A stretch of DNA of 64,000 nt from Girardinichthys multiradiatus (Eukaryota; Chordata; Actinopteri; Cyprinodontiformes; Goodeidae). The notes below the pieces were generated by a model. The model had not been told where the DNA came from. It made no database searches and worked only from the letters and a program-made list of their open reading frames with translations. Location of the stretch: contig NC_061805.1 of NCBI RefSeq assembly GCF_021462225.1, positions 52,106,496 through 52,170,495 of the forward strand. Direction: 5' to 3'. Shown here in pieces: positions 1 through 14,800 of this stretch. The position numbers and the translations under genes are program-made. Every line of letters starts with the position of its first letter. The stretch's first letter is position 1.

Positions 1-1758
1 TCACGCTCTGACCTTGGGCTGAATCTGCTGGGACGTCCACTCCTGGGAAGATCGGCAGCTGTCTGAGATGTTTTCCTCTTGGGAATAATCTTCCTCTCTG
101 TAGGATGATGGAGTTCAGATAGTTTGGAGATGACCTTTGAACCTTCTCAGGTTTAGGGACACCAACAGTTGCTGCTCTGAGGTCATTGCCGATGTCTTTC
201 AGGCTTGACATCGTGTTAACTCACACTTGGATGCTTGTGAGCAGCAAACTGATAGAACTTCTGCGCTTCTAGAGGAGCTTACCCTAATTATGATTCATCT
301 GTACTTCTGATCAGCAGCTTCTGGCCACAACATTACAATTCATTCCTGGGGAAGCATTGAGGGTGTACCTGTTTTCAGGTTCTGTGTCTCTTCTTTGGGT
401 TTCTTCAGGTTCTTCAGCCTCTGCCAACAGATTTTCTTGAATTAGTCTTTTCCTGGATTCATCCTGTAAGTGAAACAAACGGAGTTGTTCATAAACGGTG
501 GCTCCAGTTTCCAGCAGCTAAGCCGGCTGTAATGTGAACACAAAGACTTTAGGTAACAACAGGTCAAAGGTCAGAGCTGAGCTGCAGAGGCTGAAAGAGC
601 TGAAGGTGAACAAAACTTCAATAGAAACTGAATCTCCAATCATGTAGAGGCGTGAGGCGGTCGCAGGCAGGTCCACACGGACAGAGGGGTCATTACCCGT
701 TACCATGGTTACAGATTAACGAGCCCACGCAGTCAGAGACAGATGGAGAGACACACACAATGTACTCTGGTGTTTGTGTCTCTGTGAGGACATCAGGCTG
801 TTCTTGACTCACTTTTATTTTCTGGTTTGGATTTCTACTGGTTACTTTACTGATGACATCACAGATGGAGACAGGTGACCACACCTTTCCTGTTTGTGGA
901 CATCCATATTCCACGCAGGATGTGCTCAGAAACACAGAGGACCCAGGAGGGAACTCCCGTTCAGAAGCTGCCAGGGAATCTGTTTGTTTTTAACCAGATC
1001 GAAAAGACGTTTCTGTGAGTTCAGTTTGCAAACGGAACCAGTTCCCAGAATGTTCTGCGACTTTACGGACACACATTTTAATAAATGTGACATTTTCTTT
1101 TCACCAGCAAAGAACCAATTTTAAATTAGATCTTTGCCAAGATCCTTTACAAATTCCCAACTCCCTGAATCCTGAAAAACTGTTTCTGAACAGATTCAGG
1201 ACTCCAAACAGATTCCTGATTCACAGTTGTGTAAAATTCCTGATTTTGTACAGATGTTGAACAGATTCCTGAATTTGAGCAGATTTCTGACGATTTACTT
1301 CTAGATTTTGACCAAATGTTCGGCTGAACAGGTCATCATTCTAAACAACATCCTGATAATGGATTTAAAGACCTAGAGAAGATGTTTTAAATGGGACCCT
1401 CGGGCAGCAGCCCGTAACAGATGCACTGTTTCCGTTTCTTTAGTCTCAAACATGCTGTTTGACAAGAGGAAAATGAGGTTTTCTAGCAAAGTGATTCACA
1501 TAAAGCTTTTCAATGAATTCAGCGGGTGCTCAGCTAAAGGATGATGCAGTTCGTTTTTACTTTAACAAGCTCTGAAAGGCAGAACATACATTAGCCTAGG
1601 TTAGCCAACCCTGGCTGAGACAGCTTAGCAACCATGGTATTTATATGGGACGTCGTCTGGCTGATTTTATCCTTATTTTGAACTTTTCAGTGATCTGTTG
1701 GTGGATTTAACAAACTGAAACATGAAAGCAGTGAATCATCTGGTTTCATTTCCTGCAG
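1..1758. other. Left edge: probable adam9 intron 1 or 5' flank
   Basis: No convincing coding exon is visible. The first adam9 exon found (1759) starts in mid-codon, so a signal-peptide exon must lie upstream, probably outside the window. Around 1180-1300 there is a loose, degenerate repetition of a word close to GAACAGATTCCTGA. Otherwise the stretch looks like ordinary intronic or intergenic DNA. Confidence 0.5.
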
Positions 1759-1859
1759 GCTCTCAGCAGACGGAGCATCTCTCCTCGTACCAGTTGACTG
1801 TCCCTCAACCAATAGGAGGCAGGCTGAGGAGGGACGCTGATGGAAGACCACCCAATCAG
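1759..1859 (+). CDS. adam9: adam9 exon: start of prodomain
   Basis: The acceptor is TCCTGCAG and the donor GTAATG. Two bases complete a split codon, then 33 codons read [10 protein letters not shown]..., which resembles the ADAM9 prodomain just after the signal peptide. It ends in phase 0. Confidence 0.85.
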
Positions 1860-3946
1860 GTAATGACGTTTTACACAGCATCACTCCTAGTCACTCTGCA
1901 GTTAGTTTAACCTCAATAGCATCTTGCTTGGCCCTAAAAGGTCACTTTAAGCTAAAGCTGCATCTGTTGTGGATGGAGATTAAAATGGTACAAAACCTGA
2001 CGGCAGCTGCAGTCAGATGCTCTGTCCTTCATTTGGCTCAGACACTGAGAAGAAATGAGTTGCATCTGAAACTAATTATCATGTAGGCGGATTGTTTAGC
2101 AGTTTAAATCAGAGGTTGTAATCTGCAGACAGCAGCTGATGTTTCATGCTAAAACCGCAGTAAAAGTATTTTATCAACAATCTACTCACAAAAAACAGCT
2201 TCAGTTGTCTTGGTGGTCTGGCTGTTGACTCCCTGCTTTAGTTATTTGTTGTAGCTGAGGCATGAACCGTGTTACGTCCTCTTCCTTCAGCTGTGGGTTC
2301 TTCTTTCCCTTAAATCCAAATTGACAGGCCAGTGCATGCATAATCTTTGTAGAGGGAGCGCTCACTCTGTGTTTTTTCTATTTGGCATTCACATCTTGTC
2401 TTTGTCAAGAAAACGATTTGCTCTGTGATTATCATAGAAGATTTCTAGAAAGTGCTCATTATCCATACAGTTCTACGAAAAACTAATTACCCTCTTACAG
2501 ATTTCTTGCTTTTACCTTTTGTCCCAACAACGTGGTCCCATGTGAAAAAGTAATCACCCCCTAAGCCTAATAATTGGTTGTTCCACCCTTGGCCGAAAGC
2601 GTTTATGATAAATGGTAAGGAGTCTGTAACATCACTGTGGAGGAATGTTGACCAACTTTGCTTTGTTTTAATTTAGACACATTGGAGAGTTTTTCAGCAG
2701 GAACAGCCTTTTTTAAGGTCACAGCAAAATATCTCAGTTGGACTTAAGTTCAGACCTTGACTAGGCCACTCCATTCAATTATTAGTTTACCCATTCAGAG
2801 ATGCACTGTACTTGCTGATGAGCTTAAGATCACCAAGTTATGGCTGCACATTCTGCCTGAGAGCAGAATTCGTGGTTCCATCAATTTCAGACAGTCCTCC
2901 AGGTCCTGAACCAGCAAATCATCTCCAGAGCATCTTTTAGGTCAGCAGTGGTTCTGACTTTGAAACTCTCCCACGAGTCCATTTTTACCCAGTCTCTCTT
3001 TCATATTGTTGACCTCTGATCTTACCTACGGCACTGAGGCCTGCAGAGCTTCAGGTGTTCTGGGGTCTCCTGTGACCTCCTGGGTTCATTATTTGTTCAT
3101 TTCTTAAGGTCAGGGCATGATGTGTTGCTTTTTGAGATCTTTTAGCCTACTTCATGTTGTCAGACAGGTTTTATTTAATTGATTTCTTGATTCTACATGT
3201 CTGACAGTAATCAGGTCTGGGTTTGGCTGATCAAATTAACTCAGCTTTCTAAATAATGTAATTGTTAACATAGAGCCAGGCTGGTTTGGAGCTTTTTTCC
3301 CTCAGTAAATGAAATCATCATATGAAAACTGCTCTTTATATTTAGTCGGGTTATCTTTGGCTCATATTAACATTTGTTTGATTTTCTGAAAAATTTAAGT
3401 GGGACAAGATGTAAAAATCAGCAGGAATCTCTAAGGTGGTAAATACTTTTTCCCAGCTCTGAATGTGGATGTGCAGATCCAGTTCTGAAAAAGTCTTTCT
3501 GTGTATTTGAAGAACTTAGCAGCTTATTGAACCAATGGAAAGGTGGGAAAGGGCATTTTGTTTCAAGCTTTGTGTTATGATTTTTGGACGAATAAATTGA
3601 TCCAAACCTCCACAACTAATCTGGGCGAGTTTCTTGTCTCTGCTCCACATGCTTAGCAGCAGGCTGCAGAAACTGAGCGAGGACTTCCTCCTTCTGTCAG
3701 TGGGCATTTCTATGGAAACAGAGGTCAGGTTCGGTCAGCAGGTTGATGGTCTTCCACCAGAAACTAAGTTGCTTAGATCTGCAGACCAGCATCAGGCTCT
3801 GTGTTTGTGAAAAGTCAACACCTCATTGTGAATCCTGCAGAAAGACAGCGACACGTTCAGACTGAAGAGCTGAGCTGATAGAGCAGCTACGTTTTCAGTC
3901 CTGTGGAGAGCATGCTGGAACAGACCCCCCCACCCACACACACACA

Positions 3947-3989
<43 letters not shown>

Positions 3990-6885
3990 GGCTGAAGCAT
4001 GAATCGAATCTAGAACGCGTGTTTCAACGTGTGTCCCTACAGAAACCAGAGGCTGCTTGAAAATGCTGTCATGACACACAGTTTAGCTGAGCTTCAGTGA
4101 ATATAATCAGCTCTCTGGTCAATTTAAATAAAGTTAGAGTAATTCAAAATAAAACTGCAGACTCGGTTCTTTTTAAGAGTTAAACAGAACAAGATCTGTT
4201 CTGATCCCAAAATATTCTTCCAAAGTGTTTCCACCCAGCAAATAAACAACAAACATAAGGCTGGCTGTCAGAACCAGAAACACTGGGCTGGGTTTGTAAC
4301 TACTAGGACAAATGGACCTTTGAGGCTCGCTGAGTTAGAGGACAGAAAGACCTGCTGCTGCTTACGATGATGATGGAGGCCATACTGAGTTCCTGTCCTG
4401 ACTCACCTCTAACACCCAAACACACACACACCAACCTGGCAGCGCTGTGTGTGCGTTGTGTGTGTTAATGACACACCTGCAGAGATCTGCAGCAGAAATA
4501 TTTGCCAGGTGAGTCATAAGTTTAGGTGACCTTGGAGTCCTTTAACCAGCAGCTGCGGGTTCAGAACTGTTGGTTCTGCCTTGGTGATCCAGTTTCCTCC
4601 AAATTTCATGAGACACGGGGTTCCCAAACTTTTCCATACCATGGTCCTCCAAACAGCATTAGCTTCTGGGCGGGGACCCCCTGTTGCAAAACCCACAGAA
4701 ACATTAGTTTTTTTAAAAGTATTTTACTAACTATTCAATAATCAATACATTTCTTTAATGTAAGAATATTATTAAAATATGATTACACAATTATAATCAC
4801 ACTAAATTTTTTTTTTTATGTCATCCCCAACCTTTCTGAGGCCCCCTTAGTGCACCCTGGCGGCCCCCCTGGGTGCGTGGCCCCCATTTGAAAGCCACTG
4901 TCTTGAGAAACAGACGAGAGGTTTTTATTCTTATTAACAGAGTGCGCAAATGCGAGTGTCAGATATGGTATGCTAATGTTAGCATGCCAATGCTATTTTG
5001 CAGTAATTTTTGAAATGTCGTTTATCATCAATTGATGGAGTAAAGAAGTGGTCAGTTATTACATTGGTCCATGCAGATAATGCAATTCTGTTTTAGGTAA
5101 CGTCATATCCTTACGCTAACAATGCTAAGTTAACACCAGCGTGTTAGTGATGCTAGTGAGTTGAATGGTATATGAGTCATTAAAATAACAATTGTAACTT
5201 TACTTTCTTTGTCGAGTATATAGTGCATTAAAATGGTCACATCATCCAGTGAAACTAGTGACCAGAGTAACTGTATTACAGTACGTTTAGAACCCACCTA
5301 ACATGCTAACGCTAACATTGTCATGCTGATACTAACTTTAGCATTAATATACTAACCACCACCAATGCATGTACAGTGTAGTGGATCTGTTATTGTGTCT
5401 TGGTGGTCAAACTTCAGCTGATTTTGACTCACTATATAGTGAGTCAGCTGTTCTATAATGTTGTTTGAATTATAGTTATTATTTTTGTTACATGACAGAA
5501 TACTGTATTGTTCGGTATTCTGGTACTGTACACACCATTGGTTAATGCAGCCTAATGCTAACTTCAATAAGCTAACCCTAGCATACGCTAGTTAGCTGTA
5601 TGACTATTGAGTCACACATTTAGGTTTAAATTTTGACTTTAACTTGGTAGACGACATATTGCTAGAAATGGTGTGCAAACATTGTGCAAAAGATCTATCA
5701 AGGTAGACCAAATAACAGTTGGTAAGAGCCGACTAAAGATGATAATGCCAACAAATTATACGTTATTCTAAAGATTTGAGGTTGATGTGATTAAAACAGT
5801 TTGGATTTGCTGAGAACAGATATGATTCATTGGTTTATTATCATTAGCAAAAAATAAATAAATAAACTAATAATCAGGACAGAAGAAAATCTGTCAGAGG
5901 TGGAAATCACATGAAGATATCTCATATTTCCCTCTTCACACAGTGGAAAGAAAAGTAATGAAATGCGCATGAACAGAAAATCCAAGTTGTTTTTTAAAAT
6001 GGGAATCACAGTGATATCAACCATGTAGGATATGATGTCCATGTGGTTGCTTCCAGATGTTCAGCTTCTTCTTTCTCTGAGGACCAAGCTGACCCCAGAA
6101 CAACATTTCTTCAGTATTATTCATGAAGCCTATTAACATCAACCAGAGTGGACCACGGTGCTGGACAGTACAGCCTACAGAGCATTTCATCAGTGTGTCT
6201 GTGTCTCCTGGTTCAGTTTGTTACTTTCAGCAACCTGACCCTCTCCACCGTTTACCTCCTCTGTGGCTTCTTCTCTGCATTCTTCCTGGTGGAAGTCTCA
6301 GACTTTGTTCTGATCAACTAAAGATGAACCTGGAATCATGAAGTTATGCCGTGTTTAATGTGAATCAGAGGTCAGAAGCAGTCAGGAAGTTGCAGATTAT
6401 CAGTCATTCTGTTGAAGGTCTCAGTGGCAGCCTTCCTCCTCCTGTTGGACCTGGCTCTGCTTCCTCTACTGCTGATGAAGATGAAGATCTGTTGGCTGAT
6501 GCAGGAGTTCCTGCAGAGCTGCAGCAGGTCGTTTTGCATCGCTCCTTCCAACCAATCAGTTCATCCTATATTTATAAGAGTCAGCTCTCCACCCGTCTGA
6601 TAGAAACCTGGCTGATGACCACCTCTCCTCCTCTGACCCTGCTGTCTCCACCTCTCTGTCCATCACCAGTACAGTCAGCTCATATGTGCCCTTTAGTTCT
6701 GACTTGAGCCCATGGGTTTCTTCAAGCATGCCCAGTGAAACCAGTTTTCCCTACTTGTAATATCCCATTTCCTTCTCCCAACACCTTAGTCATTGTAGTG
6801 TTCAGGATAGCAGGAGACCTTCAGGAGTTATTCTTCAGGATCAGCATTGAATTCTCCATCAATAATGCTAAATCCTGTTGTGATT

Positions 6886-6940
<55 letters not shown>

Positions 6941-9900
6941 CTGCAGGTTTCCTTTATCATCCCTGTGGATGGAGACGATCTGCTCGTTCACCTGGAGAGA
7001 AATGAGTGAGTTTGGGTGAAGAACCTCTTTGACTGCTTCTCACATCCATGAAGGTCCACTGCAGCTCTGCTAACTGAGACCTCATCCCATCCCAGACCAG
7101 ATGATCTGACTTCTCTTCGTGTTGCCGCTCAGAGGTCAGATTGGTTCCGTGGTGCTGCTCCACCAAGGTTCCACTGGACCTGGAGTCGGTGCTTCAGAAG
7201 GAAAAACCTAAGGAAGTGACTCCGAGTCACAAACAGGTTTCAAACCAGAACTGGATGTTCCACCAGAACCAATTCTGTGTCGGTTCTGTTTAACACATAG
7301 CTGGAGGGCAGATTTATGCAAAGCAGAGACCATGTTGTAGAGGTTCAGCTGGAAGCAGAAACTTTCCAGCATCTTCAGCTGGAGCTTTCAGGTCTCTGAT
7401 TCATTGTTAAAATCCATCATAATCATGGTCAGAACCAAAGCAGCAGCCCAGAGCTGCAGATCTCTGGTCTTTCTGCAGAACCTGCTCCACACTGAGCTCC
7501 CAGCTGCAGCGTCTCAGAAGCTTCATGCTCTCAGACCGTCCTATCTACTCTCTGATTATTTACACCAGGATCTCTGCTACAGGTTCCTCAATCAGTGTTC
7601 TCCACATGTTCTGACGTCACTTTGTTTGGCCTGAAGATGTGATGGCAACCTGCTGACGACTGACTCAACCAAGTTCAGTAGGAGCCTGAAGGCCGCAGCC
7701 AATCAGAGGCCAGCTTGCTTTAGTTTTACCCTGGAGATATGAAGAACAGTCGCAGATAAACTCCAGCATATTCCCACTGGATCAAGGTCTGAAGTTTATC
7801 AGGAAACAGGGCTGCCTGATAAGGTTTCACCACATCAAACGTTCTCCTCTGGTCTCCAAGTTGAAAATTTATCTCAAGTCTTTATTTCTTCAAATATTTT
7901 TAAGGAAGCTAAAGAAACGTCTCCTCCCCTCATTTCTCTTTAGAAGGACCAGCTCAGACAATCCAAAATTTGTTCTTGTTTCTACCATACAGAGATCAAA
8001 GATCCATCCAGGTTCTGCTAATCCTCAGAGAGAACATGGTTCCTGGTTCTGCTTCAGGAGCTGAGGTTTCTCGGTCGGAGCAGATGTTCATCTCTGCAGG
8101 GTTCAGCCCAAGGAGACTTCATGTTGTCGTTTACATGCTGCTGGTTTTCTCCTGTTAATGAGCTGCTCTTGGTTCTAGGCTCCTGCTGCCGCCAGACTTC
8201 ACCGTCTTCACCTACAGTCCGAACGGATCCCTGATCACATCCGGACCACCTGTGCAGGTAACCCACTCTTCATCATGTGACCACACAGGGTGCCCACCTG
8301 GAGCCAGGTGAGGTTGTTAAAACAGGTGAAGATGTTTCTGGGATAAATCTGAGTTAGGGTTGGTCCAAACCACGATTTTAGTGCAGAAACCATCAGAACG
8401 TGTCGACCACCTGCCGAAGCACAGTGGTTGTGATGTCATCTTTAGGCGACATTCTGCACGTTGTTCTATGCTCTGTGTTTTAGGTTGAAACTCTCAGTTG
8501 GACTTTGACCCGTCTCTGCTGAGCTCAGTTTCATCAGGCGAAGATAACCGGAGGGAGAACAGGAGCTAACGGTCTCCTTTATTACAGGAATAATGTCTGA
8601 TATGAACATTAGTTTGATCTGAAACTTTTAAATGAGGCAAAAACTGCAGGAACCTTTCAGGGTGTGAATACTTTCCATCAGCTCTGTGTCCGTTCAAGTC
8701 CAGATTGTGGTTCTGAAAGGCTTCCATGTTGCTCAGGTCTAGTTTTAGTGAGGCTGACAGGAAGTTGACATGTTTTTCATGAATACCAACATGTTTGCTT
8801 CTTCAAACCCAAACGGCCTGATCCATTCCATAACGGACCCATTTTCCCAAATTCTTCCAGAACCCAGTCAGTGAAGACCTGAAGCAACGTGTAAGAAACA
8901 GCTGAAGCCATTTGTTTTACTGGGACCAGATTTTCCCAGAGCCTGAGGCATGCTGGGAGTTCCCTCAGTTCTGGTGTCTTGAATCGGTTTCCTGTCTGCT
9001 GACCCACTGCGCTCCCTGAGTTCTGCTCGGAGTTCACTGCAGAGGAGGGACGCCCCAACGTTTTAACTCGCATGAAGAATGAATGCACTCGGCTTTGAAC
9101 TGGATCCTCTCAGACAACTTTCACTCTTTCAAATGACCCGGGCCGGATCCGAATTCTGATTCTTATTATTAATCTGGTTCTGTTATAGCTTTCTACACGT
9201 GGATGTCAGCATCTATCACTTAAATTTACAAACACGAAGCAAAGGCCTCTGATGCAGGGGGACTGCCATCCGGATCAGGATTTACTACCCCAGGAATTGG
9301 GCCAGATCTGGATCAGGACCTGGTTCAGGTTTGAGATAGGATCAGAATCTAAATGAGTATAACTAGGATCTAAATCTGGATCAGAAGGGGAATCTGAACC
9401 CTGATCTGGAATATCATTCTGATCAGAATTAGTTCTGGTTTACGAGTTCCGCATGTCTTATCCAAACACAGGTTCAGAACCACAGGGACCCAAATCCAGA
9501 ACATACATTCAGGATGTGGTTATGAAGCGTTCATGGATCTTCAAGGGATGAAAACTGCTGAGAAGCTGAAGGAGGTGTAATTGTTGATGAAGCAGCTTCT
9601 GGTCCAATGTGATGATGAGCTGCAGCTGACAGGAAACAGATCATGTGTCACTTCCTGGAAGCTGGAAGTCTGAAAACCTGCAGAGATATCTCCAACTCTG
9701 AGCAGCAGGCCTGTTTCCCTCTGTGTGTCCTTCAGCTCTGGAGCTCAAGAAGCTCTAAAGACGAAACAGTTTGTGAGAGGAGCTGGACACAGACTGGACC
9801 CAGTCAGGGGCCAAAGGTCATCAGCTGCGGGGCCCCCTTTGGCCCCGGCCCACTCTTTAGCCGTCACGGGTTGAGGAGCAGGAACATAAAAGCTGATAAA

Positions 9901-11756
9901 GAGGAAGTGAAAGATGTGGGTGGAATGCGATGAGTTAAAGTTTCTCACACACACACACACACACACAGATAGAGGAAGTGCTTCGCGGTCTCCTGTGGGA
10001 CTCACACAGGAAGCTGGACCAGCGCCATCAGCTCCAGTTTTCCTGTCTAGAACATCTCCCTAGCTCCCCCTGCTGGAATGACCTGGTATCACCTCTCTGT
10101 GTTACAGGACCATTGTCACTATCAGGGCTTCGTTCAGAACATGGAGGGTTCTGCTGTGGCTATGAGCATCTGCAGCGGCCTCAGGTACCAAAGACCCAAA
10201 CTGTGCATGGCTTTAGTCAGCCACAGAGCCAACATGGCTGCCTTTCACTCATTAATAAGGCAAAAACACATTTTCAGCAGATATGGAAGGTTTTACCAGA
10301 ACCTGTGAACTGAAGCTGGGTCAGAACAGTTTTCAGCTTCAGTTTTCTCTGCTGAATATTTCCCTCCACTGGTGGCTTCGATGTTTCTGTGATTCCTCAG
10401 TAATTCTCACCCACTGTGGGCCTCAGGGAGGTCCTCTTTCTTTGTGGGAATATTCAGGTCACAGAACCGAGCCTGGGCTTGTTAAATGATGAAATGTGCG
10501 ATGATGCAGACATGTTTTGACTCTCTGTAAAGCAGTTTTTAGTCATTAATCACGGTTTGGGAGTTTGTCCCTCAGATTTGTCTGCCGGGAGTGTTTTTAT
10601 TTGTCAGTTACCTCATAACATTTTCACTTAAATACTTTGATGTTTTGTTGTCTTCTTCTTTCTCAGAGGAGTGTTGCATCTGACCCACGACAGCTACGGG
10701 ATCGAGCCACTAGACTCCGCCCCCAAGCAGCACCTGCTGTACCGCCTACAGGATGTGATGTCACAGCCCAGAGGATGTGGAACGCCTCACTATGAGCATG
10801 AGTACAGCAACGCTACGGAGCATGCTCAGTACGAACCACAGGAGGTCCACCACAGACAGCACAGCAGGGTGAGTTCTGGTGCACAGATGCAGGTCCACGC
10901 ATGGTGAGGGTTTGAATCCAATCCTTTCCTCTGACTGAAAGTCAGACAGTAATACAGCCACATTCAGAACCAGAACAAATTTTTAATGAGCACAACGAAA
11001 CACGACACAAAATAAATGTAAAGAAACAGAAATTTACCAGAAAGAGACAAAAAATAACCAAGAAGAGAGAGTAGGGGTCCAAAAAGATGATTTAAACCAA
11101 GCTATAACACACAAGATGACCAAAATCAAGATAACTTGTCTCAGAAAGAGAAAATGACCTGGATCCGTCCTGGGTTCGGTTCCCGACCTTGAGATTTTTG
11201 CTGCACATCTTTCCCCTTCTACCTGAATGTTTCTTGTCTGATTACTCACAATAAAGGCCAAGGGCGCCACGAGATGTCCGTTTATTGTTTAAGAACATTT
11301 TAAGGATGGGTCTTAATGTCTGAAACCAGCTACTTTAAAATTATTCCTTAAAGATGTGGAGAAAACTATTTTTAAGAACATCAATGCAACCAAAAAGATT
11401 AAAAATGATCTCAAAGGTGTCAAGAAAAGATCTACAGATAACCTGACCAGATGCACTGATCAAATGTCCACCAGGAAACATGAAGGAAGATCTCAGAAAG
11501 ATGCAAATTATTCCCAGATACACACACAGGGACCTGGGGAGGATGGTTTCTTGGTTCAGAACGTGGTTTCAGCTGATGTTCATTGATAAAATTAGCAAAA
11601 TATGTCTCAGCGGTTAGACTGTGAAAACACACACACCTTGATCAACCCTCAGGTGTTAATCATTAACCTGGCTGTTTGTTTTCCAGATAAGGAGAGCAGT
11701 TCTCCATAAGACTCACTATGTGGAGCTGCTGCTGGTGGTCGACAATGACAGAGTGA

Positions 11757-11807
<51 letters not shown>

Positions 11808-14800
11808 CCCCGTGTTCCTCATAGTCTCTGTGCTGATTGAAGCTCTCTTCTTCTGCAGTATAAACACATGAATGCAAATGAGACGGCGGTCACAGAGGAG
11901 ATGGTCCACCTGGCTAACTTCATAGACACTGTAAGTGCACACACACACACACACACACACACCTTAAACAGCTTCACTCTGACGTTACCAAACATCTGGG
12001 TTCAGGAGGAACCTGGTCTTTACCCTGAGCAGAAGATTTCCTTGTGGAGCCGCTGACGATATGCTTCAAACGTTGTATCATTCAAACATGAAGTTGGATC
12101 GTTAGAACATAAGACAAGTTCACCTTATAACAAACACACTGATGCAGATAAGAGGTTCAGGAAATGTCTCGCCTGCAGGAACTGGTTCTGTTCTGATTCC
12201 TGCTTGGATTGAGCCATGGAGATGTTCTGCTGTTATTCAGCATCGTACTAATCACACATACACGGAGAGGGAGCTTAAAACACATGGTTCTGTACAGGAG
12301 GAGGAATGAGTCGGATCTGATTGAGGTGGTCTGAACTAGGAGTGGCTTGGTTGTCTCCATGGATACAAACTGGACCACCTGAACTGCACTCAGGCGGGTT
12401 GTGTTGTCACCCAGAGTACTGTGAGACATTTACTGACATATCTGGACCCAAAGACAGTTGACCCAAACTAATTAGCGTCACCTTGACTCCTTTGTATTTA
12501 CAGACATTGTTTACATCTTATATATTTTTGGACCCGGTGGAAAACGACCACACCGCTGATATTGCTTCTCTGCTACAGTTAAACTACCCACAATCCTACG
12601 CTGCATCACCATCTCTGTCACATGACCAAACAGATACCACATGACCCCCCCCCCCCCGTCCAGAAACACTAACAACAACAGCATGGAAATGAGCATTGGT
12701 TGTTAATCGACCCAGTTTTACTTATCGGACCGATACCGAAGTTAGTTTTGCGTCCATAATAAATATTATATTGGATGAATGTGAAAAGGGGTCTTTAAGG
12801 TCCTGTTTTTGTCTCTGTGTCGATGAATGCGAGCAGATCTACATGCAGCTGAATATTCGGGTGGTCCTAGTCGGTCTGGAGATTTGGACCACGCAGAATC
12901 TAATCAGCACAGAGGGAGGAGCCGGGGAGGTGCTGAGCCGTTTCACGCAGTGGAGGGAGAAGGACCTGGTTCCTCGGCGCCGACACGACTCGGCTCAGCT
13001 CATCCTGTGAGTCTGACGGTGAAACTGGTGGTGATGAAGATGGAGAGGATGGTGGTGGTGATGAAGATGGAGAGGATGGTGGTGGTGATGAAGATGGAGA
13101 GGATGGTGGTGGTGATGAAGATGGAGAGGATGTTGGTGGTGATGAAGATGGAGAGGATGTTGGTGGTGATGAAGATGGAGAGGATGTTGGTGGTGATGAA
13201 GATGGAGAGGATGTTGGTGGTGATGAAGATGGAGAGGATGTTGGTGGTGATGAAGATGGAGGGGATGGTGGTGGTGATGAAGATGGAGAGGATGGTGGTG
13301 GTGATGAAGATGGAGAGGATGTTGGTGGTGATGAAGATGGAGAGGATGGTGGTGGTGATGAAGATGGAGGGGATGGTGGTGGTGATGAAGATGGAGAGGA
13401 TGGTGGTGGTGATGAAGATGGAGGGGATGTTGGTGGTGATGAAGATGGAGAGGATGTTGGTGGTGATGAAGATGGAGGGGATGGTGGTGGTGATGAAGAT
13501 GGAGAGGATGGTGGTGGTGATGAAGATGGAGAGGATGTTGGTGGTGATGAAGATGGAGAGGATGGTGGTGGTGATGAAGATGGAGAGGATGTTGGTGGTG
13601 ATGAAGATGGAGAGGATGTTGGTGGTGATGAAGATGGAGAGGATGTTGGTGGTGATGAAGATGGAGAGGATGTTGGTGGTGATGAAGATGGAGGGGATGG
13701 TGGTGGTGATGAAGATGGAGAGGATGGTGGTGGTGATGAAGATGGAGAGGATGTTGGTGGTGATGAAGATGGAGAGGATGGTGGTGGTGATGAAGATGGA
13801 GAGGATGTTGGTGGTGATGAAGATGGAGAGGATGTTGGTGGTGATGAAGATGGAGAGGATGTTGGTGGTGATGAAGATGGAGAGGATGGTGGTGGTGATG
13901 AAGATGGAGAGGATGGTGGTGGTGATGAAGATGGAGAGGATGGTGGTGGTGATGAAGATGGAGGGGATGGTGGTGGTGATGAAGATGGAGAGGATGGTGG
14001 TGGTGATGAAGATGGAGAGGATGGTGGTGGTGATGAAGATGGAGGGGATGTTGGTGGTGATGAAGATGGAGAGGATGGTGGTGGTGATGAAGATGGAGGG
14101 GGTGGTGGTGGTGATGAAGATTGAGGGGATGGTGGTGGTGATGAAGATGGAGAGGATGGTGGTGGTGATGAAGATGGAGGGGATGTTGGTGGTGATGAAG
14201 ATAGAGAGGATGGTGGTGGTGATGAAGATGGAGAGGATGTTGGTGGTGATGAAGATGGAGAGGATGTTGGTGGTGATGAAGATGGAGAGGATGGTGGTGG
14301 TGATGAAGATGGAGGGGGTGGTGGTGGTGATGAAGATTGAGGGGATGGTGGTGGTGATGAAGATGGAGAGGATGTTGGTGGTGATGAAGATGGAGGGGAT
14401 GTTGGTGGTGATGAAGATGGAGAGGATGGTGGTGGTGATGAAGATGGAGGGGATGGTGGTGGTGATGAAGATGGAGGGGATGGTGGTGGTGATGAAGATG
14501 GAGAGGATGTTGGTGGTGATGAAGATGGAGGGGATGTTGGTGGAGATGAAGATGGAGAGGATGTTGGTGGTGATGAAGATGGAGAGGATGGTGGTGGTGA
14601 TGAAGATGGAGAGGATGGTGGTGGTGATGAAGATGGAGAGGATGGTGGTGGTGATGAAGATAGAGAGGATGGTGGTGGTGATGAAGATGGAGGGGGTGGT
14701 GGTGGTGATGAAGATTGAGGGGATGGTGGTGGTGATGAAGATGGAGAGGATGGTGGTGGTGATGAAGATGGAGGGGATGTTGGTGGTGATGAAGATAGAG

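Larger units (their letters stand above)
1860..6946. other. adam9 intron
   Basis: A 5.1-kb intron. It holds a degraded DNA-transposon-derived repeat (about 2500-3470), a CA microsatellite, a second degraded repeat (about 4615-4905) and a stretch rich in GCTAAC/TTAGCATG words (about 4960-5600). Another 1.2 kb (5700-6880) shows nothing recognisable. Small open frames at 6123-6707 lack family resemblance and splice context. Confidence 0.6.

Noticed and set aside
6123..6707. Overlapping small plus-strand frames
   Set aside because: No family resemblance, no splice context, and they lie in an adam9 intron whose flanking exons already join in phase.
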